Origin: Maribellus maritimus
GTDB lineage: Bacteria; Bacteroidota; Bacteroidia; Bacteroidales; Prolixibacteraceae
Direction of reading: 5' to 3'
Assembly: GCF_022267315.1 (NCBI RefSeq)
Contig: NZ_JAIKLE010000008.1
Span: forward strand, 1 to 64,000
Length of the DNA: 64,000 nt
This document shows, piece by piece, positions 1-10,097 of this stretch. Every line of letters begins with the position of its first letter. Positions within the stretch are counted from its first letter, which is position 1. The notes beneath the pieces are model-generated. The model saw nothing but the letters and a program-made list of their open reading frames with translations, was not told where the DNA came from and made no database searches. Made by a program: the position numbers and the translations under genes.

Positions 1-3000
1 GGCCAACTGTCAGTACCGGCGGGGAAATTACAGGCTTTTCATCCGGACAGCCGTACACCGTTTCCGCAACAAGTACCGGCGGATGTACTTCGGAAATTTC
101 GGCTCAGTTTACGGTTGAAGGCCCCCCGGATGCACCTTCTGCTCCAAACCTAAACCTTACACAGCCTACCTGTGATGTGCCAACCGGAACTATTATGATA
201 TCCTCACCAACAGGAGCAGGGTTCACTTACAGTATCAACGGTACAGACTTCCAATCCTCGGCAACATTCAGCGGGGTGGTTCCCGGGACTTATGATGTTA
301 TCGTAAAAAATGCAGATGAATGTGTTTCCACAGCAACACAGGCGGTTATAGAAGAACAGTTAGTACCAAATGCACCAACCATCAATGTTTCAAATGAATG
401 CGGCCAAACAGTTTTAACTGCTTCAAATTATACTGGTTCTCTTGCATGGAGTACGGGAGAAACCACCGAAAGTATTATGGTAACAGAAGCCGGAGATTAT
501 TCAGTTACTCAAACTGTGGGTGATTGCACCAGCGACCCTGCTAATGCCACGGCTGCTCCCAAAGCTATACCTATCATATCAGTAGTAGAAAACGACCCAT
601 TGTTTTGTCTGTTACCGGGTTCACTTGATTTTACATTTATAAATGTACCAAACGGAATATCCTATACAATCAATTATGATGCAGGAAGTTTTTCACCAGT
701 TCTTGTTCTGAATAACGAGGCCAGCGTAGTTACTTCTGCAGGAACATACAATAATTTAAGAATTACAATCGATGGGTGTACTTCTGCTAACGGTGTAAAC
801 GCAACATTAAATGATCCCAATGCTCCGAATGCACCAGAAATTGATATTACAGATGAATGCGGAGAGTCTTTGTTGACTGCAATAAATTATGAAGAAGGCG
901 CAACATTGGAATGGAGTACAGGAGAAACAACAGAAAGTATTACTGTCAACGAATCAAAAACATATTCTTTAACGCAAGAATTAAATGGTTGTATTAGTGA
1001 CGCGGCTACTGCGATGGCCGTTCCAAAAACAATACCTGCCAAACCTGATTTTTTAGTTACCAATAACTGCGACGGGACTTCAATTCTGGAAGCAATCGAC
1101 TTTGATGAATCTGCTGATTTGAAATGGAGTACAAATGAAACAACAAACATCATAACAGTAAATGAAGCAAAAAATTATTCGCTAATCCAATTGATTGACG
1201 GATGTGCAAGTGATACTGCATTCCACAGTGCAGCGCCAAAAACAGCGCCCACTATTACGGCATTTGAAAATAATCCGGAGGAATGCGGAAGTTTTGGAAG
1301 CATTGATTTTCTTTTCACCGATGTGCCCGATGGAATTTATACCATCTCGTATGATGAAGGCATTTTTGAAAATGTAGAAATATCTGACGATACTGCTTCG
1401 GTTGAAACTTCTGCGGGCTCGTACAGTAACCTGACCATCACGGTTGACGATTGTATATCTGCTCTGGGAATTAGTGCTATTCTTTCAGAACCCAATGCGC
1501 CAGAAACTCCAGGTGTAGTTATAGACGACAGATGCGGTGAATCACTGCTGACTGTTACCACTTTCAATCCAAACGCCTCATTACTTTGGAGCACAGGCGA
1601 TACTACACAAACGATCACAGTAGAAAATGCCGGAACCTATTCGGTTGTTCAGACACTTGCCGGATGCACAAGTGATGCTCGTTCAGTTACCGCGTTACCT
1701 AAACCGATTCCCGAAACTCCGAACTTTACCATAACAGATAACTGTGACGGGACTTCAACATTGTCTGTGACAGACTTTGCTAATAACACAACATTATTAT
1801 GGAGTACAGGAGAAACAAGTGAATTGATAAGCGTCACCGAACCGGGAAATTATTCACTTACTCAGGTTTTAGATGGCTGTGAAAGTAATTCTGTAACCAA
1901 AACGGCTGCGCCCAAAACCGCTCCGACGATTGTAGCCGAAGCTATTTCTCCGGAAAATTGTGGAGGAAAAGGAAGTATTGCTTTTACTTTCACCGGCGTT
2001 CCGGATGGAATATACAATATTTTATATGACAATGGCAGCTTCCCCGACGTCACGATTTCAGGTAATAAAACGACGGTTGAAACCACCGTAGGAACCTACA
2101 ACAATCTTAAAATTAGTATAAATGAATGCATCTCGGCTGAAGGTATTAATGTTACGCTGTCTGAGCCAAATGCACCTAATCCTCCAACCATAACTGTAGA
2201 AAACGACTGCAATAATTCTATATTAACAGTTTCCAACTATGACGAATCGGCTACATTACTTTGGAGTACCGGAAATACAACCCCTGTCCTGACTGTTTCC
2301 TCCCCCGGTACATATTCTGTTACACAAAAATTGAACGGATGTACAAGCGATGCAGCATCAGCTGTTGCTGAGCCCAAAATTACTAAAGGTGAACCAGAGA
2401 TTGAAGTATACGACAATTGCGGAGAATCGATAATAAAAATGAATAATTTACCATCCGAGACGTGGTTTACCTGGCAATACAATAATGTTGCAGACAGCAC
2501 CCGGGAAGATAGTATTATAGTAAATGAACCCGGAGAATATACGATATACCAGCAGGTCGGTCAATGTATTGGCGAAACTACTACAGTTTCGGCCAATCCA
2601 ATGGAAATTCCTATTCCTCCGATTAGCCACGGTGATGTTTTGGTTTGTATGGAAGAAAACACCGAAGTAACTGCAGAAGCCAGTGTTGTTGATGAAAATA
2701 CAATTTTAGTGTGGTACGATGCAGAAACAGGGGGCCAGATAGTACAATCGCCTGTGTTAAATTCATTCGGATCGGTAACCTATTATGCAGAATCTGAGAA
2801 TATAAACACCGGATGTAAAAGTTTAAACAGAACGCCCGTTACTTTAACCGTCTTACAATCAGCCGAATCATTTATTTTGGACTCTGCCATTATTGGGAAA
2901 CCGGAAAATAATGTTGCTGTACTCATATTTCCTGAAAATGTAGCCAGATACCAGTGGTATCTCAATAATACACAGATAGACGGAGCGACAGGGCAGTATT

Positions 3001-3407
3001 ATTATGTTCCTGATTCTGAACGAAAAAATGAAAATATATTTTCAGTAGAAGTTGAGATATCAAATGGATGTAAAGCAAAATACAGTTACTCCTATGCTGA
3101 TATTTTGAGCAGCGCAATACTTACCGGAACAAATGATTTTAAACATATAAACGCTCCGGCTTTTACCATTTATCCAAACCCGGCAAACGAAAAATTGCAT
3201 ATATCGCTCGATGTGTCAATGATAATAAACGAACCCAAAATAAAAGGTAAAATTTTCTCAGGCAACGGAATTTGTGTATCTGAATTTATCGTAAACAACC
3301 CAATTGAAACAATTAATACACAAAAACTTAGTCCTGGAATATATTCCGTCGTTTTGTATGGAGAACAAGGTAATTTTTATACCAAAAAGCTCATTGTTTC
3401 TCATTAA
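1..3407 (+). CDS. Repeat-rich secreted T9SS cargo protein, adhesin-like (5' end outside the window)
   Basis: The frame is open from base 3 to the stop at 3405-3407, so the start lies upstream; 1134 residues are visible. The visible part is built from two repeated modules. Module A contains a WSTGETTESI-like strand followed by a GxYSxTQ...GCxSD segment and occurs about six times plus one diverged copy. Module B (VPDGIY..YD.G.F...T.G.YxNL) occurs three times. Their order is B-A-A repeated three times. After a last Ig-like stretch comes a type IX secretion C-terminal domain with the YPNPANEKL motif and a final GIYSVVLYG...KKLIV segment. Such proteins are exported by T9SS and anchored on or released from the cell surface; adhesion is inferred from architecture only. 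An outer-membrane barrel gene follows 78 bases downstream. Confidence 0.85.
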   Translation, partial: PTVSTGGEITGFSSGQPYTVSATSTGGCTSEISAQFTVEGPPDAPSAPNLNLTQPTCDVPTGTIMISSPTGAGFTYSINGTDFQSSATFSGVVPGTYDVIVKNADECVSTATQAVIEEQLVPNAPTINVSNECGQTVLTASNYTGSLAWSTGETTESIMVTEAGDYSVTQTVGDCTSDPANATAAPKAIPIISVVENDPLFCLLPGSLDFTFINVPNGISYTINYDAGSFSPVLVLNNEASVVTSAGTYNNLRITIDGCTSANGVNATLNDPNAPNAPEIDITDECGESLLTAINYEEGATLEWSTGETTESITVNESKTYSLTQELNGCISDAATAMAVPKTIPAKPDFLVTNNCDGTSILEAIDFDESADLKWSTNETTNIITVNEAKNYSLIQLIDGCASDTAFHSAAPKTAPTITAFENNPEECGSFGSIDFLFTDVPDGIYTISYDEGIFENVEISDDTASVETSAGSYSNLTITVDDCISALGISAILSEPNAPETPGVVIDDRCGESLLTVTTFNPNASLLWSTGDTTQTITVENAGTYSVVQTLAGCTSDARSVTALPKPIPETPNFTITDNCDGTSTLSVTDFANNTTLLWSTGETSELISVTEPGNYSLTQVLDGCESNSVTKTAAPKTAPTIVAEAISPENCGGKGSIAFTFTGVPDGIYNILYDNGSFPDVTISGNKTTVETTVGTYNNLKISINECISAEGINVTLSEPNAPNPPTITVENDCNNSILTVSNYDESATLLWSTGNTTPVLTVSSPGTYSVTQKLNGCTSDAASAVAEPKITKGEPEIEVYDNCGESIIKMNNLPSETWFTWQYNNVADSTREDSIIVNEPGEYTIYQQVGQCIGETTTVSANPMEIPIPPISHGDVLVCMEENTEVTAEASVVDENTILVWYDAETGGQIVQSPVLNSFGSVTYYAESENINTGCKSLNRTPVTLTVLQSAESFILDSAIIGKPENNVAVLIFPENVARYQWYLNNTQIDGATGQYYYVPDSERKNENIFSVEVEISNGCKAKYSYSYADILSSAILTGTNDFKHINAPAFTIYPNPANEKLHISLDVSMIINEPKIKGKIFSGNGICVSEFIVNNPIETINTQKLSPGIYSVVLYGEQGNFYTKKLIVSH

Positions 3408-3485
3408 TTGATTTACCCATTGTGGAAATATCGAAAACATATATAGTAGAAATTAAATGATTACATGTTCTGAAAAAATATTTAT

Positions 3486-4424
3486 ATGAAAAAAACAATA
3501 ACTTTAATTTGGCTGTTGTTTGCTTATTTTGTTGCATTTCCCATAACGCCAGAGAAAAAAGAAAAAGAAAAACCAATTGAAATTTCCTCCAATCTGTCGC
3601 CGGGAGATTTAAGCTTGGATAACAGATTTATTTATCCTGCATGGGGATTTTATTTTGAGGCTTCCCCGGGCTTAACCAATATAAAAAACAACAATTTATC
3701 TTCTGAAATATGGGATTCAAAAAAAGGACTGGGGTATACATTTAACGTTGGATATTTCCAATCGCTTGGACCTTGGTTCAAAATAAAAACCGGTATTGGT
3801 ATATCAAGTTATAATAATACATTAAACGCTAATGGCGATCTTCCCACGCAAACTTTAAGCGACATAGACAATGATACCTATACCGAAACACTTACCCTGA
3901 CAAATGTTGAAAAAACAACAAATCCAATGTATTTATCTGTTCCGTTAATTTTTGAATTTGGAAATCCGAACATTGAAAGAATAGGATTTTATGCTGACCT
4001 TGGTTTGAAATACTCCTTTCTTTTAAACGAAAGCTACACTTCATCCGGCACTTATTCAACAAAAGGAAGATACGAACAGTGGGAAGTAACCCTGGAAAAT
4101 GTTCCTGAGCTGGGATTTTATAACAACAAAAACCTGGCAACAAATGCTGCTTTAAAAAACAGTAATATATCAATAGTAGCCGGAGCAGGAATTTTTGTTC
4201 CCCTTTCAACTGTTGTCATCTTTAAAGGAGGAGTAGTTACCAATTTTGGGGTTGCTGATATTGGAAATAACAAAACTGAAAATACAAATTCGAACGTTAT
4301 AAACAACCAGGTGCATGAATACCGATCGCCATACATAGACAACAGTTTGGCTGTTGTAAAAGGAAGCCGCACTTTTCATTTGGGTCTTGAATTTGGATTA
4401 TACATAAGTCATCGTTTGAAATAA
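3486..4424 (+). CDS. Outer-membrane beta-barrel protein
   Basis: A 312-residue protein starting MKKTITLIWLLFAYFVAFP, a plausible signal peptide. The rest alternates short amphipathic strands rich in Tyr, Gly and Asn (for example GWFYFEASPGL-like and YLSVPLIFEFGNP stretches) and ends with FHLGLEFGLYISHRLK, similar to the terminal strand of PorT/OmpW-like barrels. It lies 78 bases after the T9SS cargo gene on the same strand, so the two may be co-transcribed and functionally linked, as SprB-type adhesins often sit by an outer-membrane partner. It lacks a recognisable PorP/SprF signature, so a specific partner role is only a guess. Confidence 0.65.
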   Translation: MKKTITLIWLLFAYFVAFPITPEKKEKEKPIEISSNLSPGDLSLDNRFIYPAWGFYFEASPGLTNIKNNNLSSEIWDSKKGLGYTFNVGYFQSLGPWFKIKTGIGISSYNNTLNANGDLPTQTLSDIDNDTYTETLTLTNVEKTTNPMYLSVPLIFEFGNPNIERIGFYADLGLKYSFLLNESYTSSGTYSTKGRYEQWEVTLENVPELGFYNNKNLATNAALKNSNISIVAGAGIFVPLSTVVIFKGGVVTNFGVADIGNNKTENTNSNVINNQVHEYRSPYIDNSLAVVKGSRTFHLGLEFGLYISHRLK

Positions 4425-4532
4425 TAAATTTTAAATGCAATAGTTTCATTTTTAATTGATTTACAAAAAATTTAAAATCTATTTTATACATTGCACATTA
4501 CTAAATTAAATAGCATTAAGGGAATAGTAAGA

Positions 4533-5309
4533 ATGAATAAAGTATTATATATCTTTTTGATTTTGTCTCTTTCTTTTCATTCACTAGTTTTAAAGGGAAA
4601 AGAAAAACCGGGTAAGTCAATTCTTTTTGAAAAAATAGCAATAAGCTCTTCAAAAACGGTTACCCAAAACATTCAACAAGAGGTGAAAGACAATGAATCA
4701 GACAATATTCTTTCAGAATTTAAAACATATACCATTGGAAAAGATGCACTGAAAGGGACAATAACGGTTGAAGATTCAATTGTAGAAATTATTGCCAGTG
4801 GAAAAGATATTTGGGGGACAGAAGACGAAGGATATTTTGTTTTTAAACAAATAAAAGGGGATTTTGAAGTAAGCGTCAGATTTCATAATCTCTCCCCCAG
4901 CGATTTGTACACTAAAGCGGGAATAATGGCACGAAACGATTTGAGTGACAATGCAAAACACGTATTTTTTCTTGTTTTTCCCGATAACCAGGAAAGAAAT
5001 AATAACAACGGGGGATGCGAGTTTCAGTATCGGAAAAAAAGAGGACGTGAATCAAAAGCAATATATCCCAACCAGCAAACCGAGGGAGAAGCGTTCGACG
5101 TAAATTTTCCCGATACATGGATAAAGCTCAAACGGGAGAAAAATACGTTTTCCGCATTTATCAGCAGCAATGCAGAGAACTGGTATCAATATTCTTCATA
5201 CGAACAGAAAATGCCCCGAAAACTGCTTATTGGATTAGCGGTTACGTCGCATAATCCGCAAGGGTATACCAGGGCCGAATTTTCTGAACTTCAAATTAAA
5301 ACCTATTAG
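4533..5309 (+). CDS. Secreted concanavalin-fold (DUF1349-like) protein
   Basis: The likely start is the ATG at 4533 (258 residues, MNKVLYIFLILSLSF), because it opens a hydrophobic signal segment; an earlier in-frame start at 4491 would put 14 unlikely residues in front. The body contains IWGTEDEGYFVFKQIKGDF, then a beta-rich stretch with KAGIMARNDLSDNAKHVF and a later WIKLKREKNTFSAFIS. These resemble the DUF1349/laminin-G-like concanavalin fold found in sugar-binding and glycosidase-accessory proteins. No catalytic residues could be assigned. It is the third same-strand gene after the adhesin-like protein and the barrel; a shared envelope role is inference. Confidence 0.6.
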   Translation: MNKVLYIFLILSLSFHSLVLKGKEKPGKSILFEKIAISSSKTVTQNIQQEVKDNESDNILSEFKTYTIGKDALKGTITVEDSIVEIIASGKDIWGTEDEGYFVFKQIKGDFEVSVRFHNLSPSDLYTKAGIMARNDLSDNAKHVFFLVFPDNQERNNNNGGCEFQYRKKRGRESKAIYPNQQTEGEAFDVNFPDTWIKLKREKNTFSAFISSNAENWYQYSSYEQKMPRKLLIGLAVTSHNPQGYTRAEFSELQIKTY

Positions 5310-5512
5310 CTACATAAACCATATTTTCCAAAATTCATTTCTATCCTCTTATTTTTGTTAAGTTCCTCATGCTGGTAATTCATTCATTTTGTTGATAATC
5401 TGATATTTATTATACCAAATTATTTTTAATTTTGTAAAATAAGTAAAACTAAAAGCATTCAATTTCGACAAGCTTTGTGCTTGCTGTTTGAATATTGCTT
5501 ATATCAACAACC

Positions 5513-7393
5513 ATGTCAAAAGTTTTAATGCTCGGGTTTGCAATTTCTCTGTTATTCCTACCGGATATGCAGATAATCTTTGGACAGAAGTTTCTGGGAG
5601 TGGAAAATATGTCTGCCAAAACGTATCAAACTTATCTCGATTCAATCATGTCTGGAGATTGGGAAACTGCCCCCGAAAAAGAATATTATCAATGGCTGGA
5701 AGACAATAGTGAATCTATTCTGAACACTAAAAATATTTTTTTAAGATCGTTTTTTTGGGTTGAAAAAGCGATGGCTGCGGAAGCTACCAATAACGATTCT
5801 GTAGCCTATAAATGCGTCAACGAAGCTTTTACAGTATTATCCAAAACCAATCATCCAAACATCAAGCTTAGTATATTAAAAATAGGGGTATTACTATCAA
5901 CCCGGGGGTTCGATTATTTTACAAAAATTCATTTTTTAAAAAAAATTGAAAACTCCGGAATCTTAATATCTGATTCGACTGAACTTACAGATATAATGCT
6001 TCAAATTGCAGATTTATACTGGCACTTGCATCAATACGACCACTCAATCGAGTATTGTAAAAAAGCGCTACACCTATCCGGATTACAAAATTACAAAAAG
6101 GGAAAAATCAGAGCCCTTCTTACAATGTATACAAACTCCCATTTTATTTCAACCGACAAATCGTATCAGTTTTATCTTGAGGAAGCACTCCGGAATGCAC
6201 TTTCTTTAGGTGATTCGTCGCTGATTGCAGAAGTTTATTTTAATACCGGGCTTTCATTTTACAGAAATGAAAATCAGCAGGAAGCAATTAAATATTACCA
6301 GCTCTCGCGCTCGTTTGAAAAAGAAAGAGGTTCTCAGTCCGATTTATACACCTGTGCACATCTGCAATTGAGTTATACGATTGCAGATAGTATTGAAGCA
6401 GTCGGAAAAATTGCAGATTTTTTTATGCGTGAATCTGTCAAACAAAATTTTTATTCCTACCTGAGTAACGCATATCGGGGAAAAGCTTGGTATTTTGCCA
6501 AAACAGGCAAGCGTGACTCTTCTGTTTTTTATCTCGACAAGGCCTTTGAAAACAGGCAATCGCTTCCCGAAAAAAAAAATGCATCGCCGGGGTTTTACTA
6601 CAATTTGTATGTTGTTGCTGATATGTTAAGTGATAAAAACAGAGGCTTAAAATACTTAAGCCTTGCTCATGAACAATATGTAAAGGCAAACAGGGAATCA
6701 AACAAAGAACAGTTAAACAGTATTCGGGCCAGTTTCGATTATGAACTTCAGGAAGAAAAGATAAACAACCTAAGCCTTCAGAATGAACTTACTAAGGAAA
6801 AAAATACCAGACAAAAAATATTTATCAGCGCCGTTACTGCTCTGCTCATTCTCACATTATCATTTATTGTTTATATGAGAAAAAAATACAGGCAATTGCG
6901 GGATTCATACAAAGAACTGATTCGAAAAAATCTGGAACTTGATAAACTCCACTCACGAATTTCTAAAACAGAGGAAAAAGTTAACCATCAAAAAAACGGA
7001 AATGGAATAAAAAACGAAGATGAAATCTACAAGCGTATAAAGGAACTATTTGAAAAAGAAAAAATTTATAAACAGGCAGACATTTCAATCATAAATCTGG
7101 CTAAAATATTAAATACAAATACTTCCTATTTATCTTCAATTATTAACAATCATTTTGAAGAACCTTTTAAAACCATAGTTAATAAATACAGGATAGATGA
7201 AGCGCGGAGGTTACTTGGCTCTTCAGAATACACAAATTACAGCATTGAAGGGATTGCTGAAGAAGTAGGATACAAATCAAGGTCAACATTTTATCAATCG
7301 TTTAAACAAATTACCGGATTAACTCCCACTCAATACATAGAAAATGTGCGGCTTCTTTCTGATTCAAATTCAAATAAGGACAAATCTGATTGA
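5513..7393 (+). CDS. TPR-transmembrane-AraC transcriptional regulator
   Basis: The ATG at 5513 (MSKVLMLGFAISLLFLP) opens a signal-like segment, giving 626 residues. Residues about 60-420 form helix pairs of tetratricopeptide type (for example NTGLSFYRNENQQEAIKYY and YRGKAWYFAKTGKRDSSVFY). A membrane helix (IFISAVTALLILTLSFIVYM) follows near residue 440, then a coiled-coil linker and an AraC-type helix-turn-helix domain over the last ~110 residues (IINLAKILNTNTSYLSSII; GIAEEVGYKSRSTFYQSFKQ). This layout is common in Bacteroidota and puts the TPR region in the periplasm and the DNA-binding domain in the cytoplasm. A -7-like TAATTTTG sits at 5427-5434. The target genes are unknown; the two protease-like genes downstream are candidates by position. 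Confidence 0.85.
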   Translation: MSKVLMLGFAISLLFLPDMQIIFGQKFLGVENMSAKTYQTYLDSIMSGDWETAPEKEYYQWLEDNSESILNTKNIFLRSFFWVEKAMAAEATNNDSVAYKCVNEAFTVLSKTNHPNIKLSILKIGVLLSTRGFDYFTKIHFLKKIENSGILISDSTELTDIMLQIADLYWHLHQYDHSIEYCKKALHLSGLQNYKKGKIRALLTMYTNSHFISTDKSYQFYLEEALRNALSLGDSSLIAEVYFNTGLSFYRNENQQEAIKYYQLSRSFEKERGSQSDLYTCAHLQLSYTIADSIEAVGKIADFFMRESVKQNFYSYLSNAYRGKAWYFAKTGKRDSSVFYLDKAFENRQSLPEKKNASPGFYYNLYVVADMLSDKNRGLKYLSLAHEQYVKANRESNKEQLNSIRASFDYELQEEKINNLSLQNELTKEKNTRQKIFISAVTALLILTLSFIVYMRKKYRQLRDSYKELIRKNLELDKLHSRISKTEEKVNHQKNGNGIKNEDEIYKRIKELFEKEKIYKQADISIINLAKILNTNTSYLSSIINNHFEEPFKTIVNKYRIDEARRLLGSSEYTNYSIEGIAEEVGYKSRSTFYQSFKQITGLTPTQYIENVRLLSDSNSNKDKSD

Positions 7394-7472
7394 AGTAAAA
7401 AAAACAGTTTATGCTGTCCTGTTTTATAAAACAGTACAAGCAAATTTTGTTGAAAAAATACGATTGTACTTA

Positions 7473-7525
7473 TTTTATTCTTAGCCAAAAACTATTTCTT
7501 TTATTCTTAACCAAAAACTATCTCT
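7473..7525 (+). repeat. Two tandem copies of a 26-base repeat ending at the start codon
   Basis: TTTTATTCTTAGCCAAAAAC... at 7473-7499 is followed in phase by a second copy at 7499-7525 with only two changes (G to A, T to C). Period is 26 bases and the second copy ends on the base before the ATG at 7526. It lies in the leader of the first protease-like gene; a regulatory role is possible but unproven. Confidence 0.8.
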
Positions 7526-10096
7526 ATGAAAACCTTTTTAGCGCTGTTACTGTCACTTATGCTGATAAACTCATCGTCAGCTCAGAAAATTAATCTTCCC
7601 TTTTTTGATGATTTTAGTAACAATTATGAAAATTGGATATCTTATTCTTTAACCGGCGACGAGCAATGGCATTTAAGTGGCGACGATGGGATTGATGGCG
7701 GAAAATGTGCCCGCTTTTATATCATGACTGATCCGCCACAAGCGAATGACGACTGGTTGGTTTCAAAAGCTTTCAACACGGAAGGCGTTTCAAATATTGC
7801 CATCGAATTCAAATTTTTATTTCATGGAGAAGGGATCAAACCAGAATTTTACTATTCAACTTCTTTTAACGGCGACGTTTCGGCAACTGACTGGACAGAA
7901 CTTGACAATCATTTCTGGAAAAATGAATGGTCATGGAGCGATGCCAGAATAGAAATCGAAACCCCTGGAAATTCTTTAATATTTGCGATCCGATATCAGT
8001 CTGCTACTGAAAATTCAAACTATATTTTGATTGACAATTTCAGGATTAAAGCTTTTGAACCGGTTGTTGTTGAAAAAGCCGGCGAAACCAACCATTTTGA
8101 ATTCTACAGCGACACCCCGGAAAATACTGATTACTGGATTGTGATAAAAGATGAGCTTGAAGAACAATATGAAAAATATGCCAGTTACTGGAATATTCCC
8201 GGGCTAAATGATTTTATCGCGGAGAATACAAAAACCAAAATTTATCTATTTGACCGGGAGAATATTAAACTCATCAATGAAGATACACCAGACTGGAAAA
8301 TGGGGTTTTTTGACTATGAATCAAAAAGTATTTATCTCGACAATTCGATCATGCAGACTTTTTCTGCCGATAACAATCGGTATTATGACGGGCTTAAGGG
8401 ATTAGCAATTCATTCTTACGCTGGTTATGCTATTCAGTTGCGACTGGATCGCGATGGTTCTGGGAATAGTTTACCGGATTATTTTGCTGAAGGATTTGGA
8501 CTTTATGAACAAGGGTATCGTCCTAACCGTGATTCAATAATCGCATTTAAAGAAAAACATCCGGAACCGTTAAATGGCAATAAACTTTCAGCTTTTAACA
8601 GCCTTACAAATACATCGGAAAAAGATATATCTGTAGCGTATATCGAATATCAGATTCTTTTATGTGGAGGCTACCGCAATTGTAACATGTGGTACTACGG
8701 CCCGCTGTCAGATACATGGAAAAATTTCCTCATATACTTTTATACTACTGACAACGAAGATGTTCAAATAAAAAAGTACGATGAAAGTGAAAATTTCGAT
8801 ATTTATTGTTCTTCGCGGGATACAATGTTTATCGACAGTATGAAAATCTGGCTTGAAAGGACACGAACTTTTTATATTGATTCCTTTGAAATGGACATCA
8901 ATGTGAAGTTTCCATTAGTTGTTGTTTATGACGAAAAAACCGGAATGGATTTAACGGGCTATGATGATTTTAACGGTGGCTCAGGGGGAATAAATATTTC
9001 TCCGCATCACTTTTGGGGCGGATTTGACGATGGCTACGATTGGCTTCTAGGGCATGAATTCGGGCATGTCTTTAACGAATTAATGTATTCTGCCATGCCT
9101 TCAGGGTTTTATCACGAAGGGATGGCAAATTTTTCCGGATATAATGTTGCAGGTGGCGAACATCTGGATGATCTGTGGAAAATTGAATATGTATTTAATT
9201 ATTACCAGAATAATTACAAGCGAACACCTACGTTAGAAGAAATTATTACAAATCCGGACGTAGGGAAAACGGGACTTGAATATGGAATTGACTGTTACTT
9301 TTTTGGTTTTGAATTTTTCAGGTACCTAAAAAAGGAAGAAGGTTATCCGAAAATCAAGGAATTTTTTGCTAACGGAATGGACTTTTCCGTTTTTAATAAT
9401 TCCTATGGCAACCTGGAAGAAGGATATATTGAGTACCTCAAATATCTGCATTCCTTAAGAGATTACAATGAACCATCGTTAACGGTAAATAACGGAATAA
9501 GTCTCGATCGCGGAGGTTCTTCTGTAATATACTCATCAAATCTGGATGCAACAGATCAGGAAGTTTCTGATGATAAATTATATTTCAAAATCACAACAAA
9601 ACCAACCTACGGGCATCTTGAAAATATTGAAAATCCAGGTTTTGCTATTTCAAAATTTACCGAGAAGGATATTAAATCCGGCGTTATCAAATATACAAAC
9701 GACAGTACTTTTGCCACGTCGGATTGTTTCATCTTCACCTTAACAGATGAAACATGGTTTGTCGACAATAAGCGGTTCAATATTACATTATCAACACCAA
9801 CTGCAATAAATGAATTTCAATCAGATACACAAAACAAGTTCAGTATTTACCCAAATCCATTGACGAGCGAATCCGTCATTTCTTTCCAAACTAAAACCAG
9901 TGGAAAAGTAAACTTGTCAATTTTTGATTTACAGGGAAGAAAAATAGCCACTTTACTCAACAAAAACCTTAATTCAGGAATACACTTGGTTTCCGTTTCA
10001 AATTCGCTACCGGCCTGTGGCGTATATTTCTGTAAACTGCAAACGAAGGCAGGTATATTAACTGAAAAAGTAATTATTGGCATTAATAAAAACTAA
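7526..10096 (+). CDS. Secreted T9SS metalloprotease-like protein with duplicated gluzincin domain
   Basis: 856 residues. A signal peptide (MKTFLALLLSLMLINSSSAQ) precedes a beta-sandwich region resembling a choice-of-anchor/jelly-roll domain (about 21-175). The C-terminal protease domain has HEFGH at 510-514 and a Glu at 531 in a HEGMANF motif, the HExxH...E zinc signature of gluzincins of the peptidase-MA type. A similar but decayed copy precedes it: HSYAG at 296-300 where HExxH is expected, followed by LPDYFAEGFGLYEQG with Glu322. A further beta domain leads to a T9SS sorting domain starting FSIYPNPLTS. Predicted secreted or surface-bound protease; substrate unknown. Its paralogue starts just after it. 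Confidence 0.75.
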   Translation: MKTFLALLLSLMLINSSSAQKINLPFFDDFSNNYENWISYSLTGDEQWHLSGDDGIDGGKCARFYIMTDPPQANDDWLVSKAFNTEGVSNIAIEFKFLFHGEGIKPEFYYSTSFNGDVSATDWTELDNHFWKNEWSWSDARIEIETPGNSLIFAIRYQSATENSNYILIDNFRIKAFEPVVVEKAGETNHFEFYSDTPENTDYWIVIKDELEEQYEKYASYWNIPGLNDFIAENTKTKIYLFDRENIKLINEDTPDWKMGFFDYESKSIYLDNSIMQTFSADNNRYYDGLKGLAIHSYAGYAIQLRLDRDGSGNSLPDYFAEGFGLYEQGYRPNRDSIIAFKEKHPEPLNGNKLSAFNSLTNTSEKDISVAYIEYQILLCGGYRNCNMWYYGPLSDTWKNFLIYFYTTDNEDVQIKKYDESENFDIYCSSRDTMFIDSMKIWLERTRTFYIDSFEMDINVKFPLVVVYDEKTGMDLTGYDDFNGGSGGINISPHHFWGGFDDGYDWLLGHEFGHVFNELMYSAMPSGFYHEGMANFSGYNVAGGEHLDDLWKIEYVFNYYQNNYKRTPTLEEIITNPDVGKTGLEYGIDCYFFGFEFFRYLKKEEGYPKIKEFFANGMDFSVFNNSYGNLEEGYIEYLKYLHSLRDYNEPSLTVNNGISLDRGGSSVIYSSNLDATDQEVSDDKLYFKITTKPTYGHLENIENPGFAISKFTEKDIKSGVIKYTNDSTFATSDCFIFTLTDETWFVDNKRFNITLSTPTAINEFQSDTQNKFSIYPNPLTSESVISFQTKTSGKVNLSIFDLQGRKIATLLNKNLNSGIHLVSVSNSLPACGVYFCKLQTKAGILTEKVIIGINKN

Positions 10097-10097
10097 A

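Noticed and set aside
887-2500. Several antisense frames of 60-90 codons inside the repeat protein
   Set aside because: They recur at the same phase opposite each module, so they are by-products of the repeated coding sequence.
1-3407. Repeats in the first gene as a possible CRISPR or DNA repeat array
   Set aside because: The repeats are similar at the protein level only, differ in DNA sequence, and lie in one open frame.
7419-7434. Perfect palindrome CTGTTTTATAAAACAG after the AraC gene as a terminator
   Set aside because: It has no loop and no T-run; it is AT-rich and could arise by chance.
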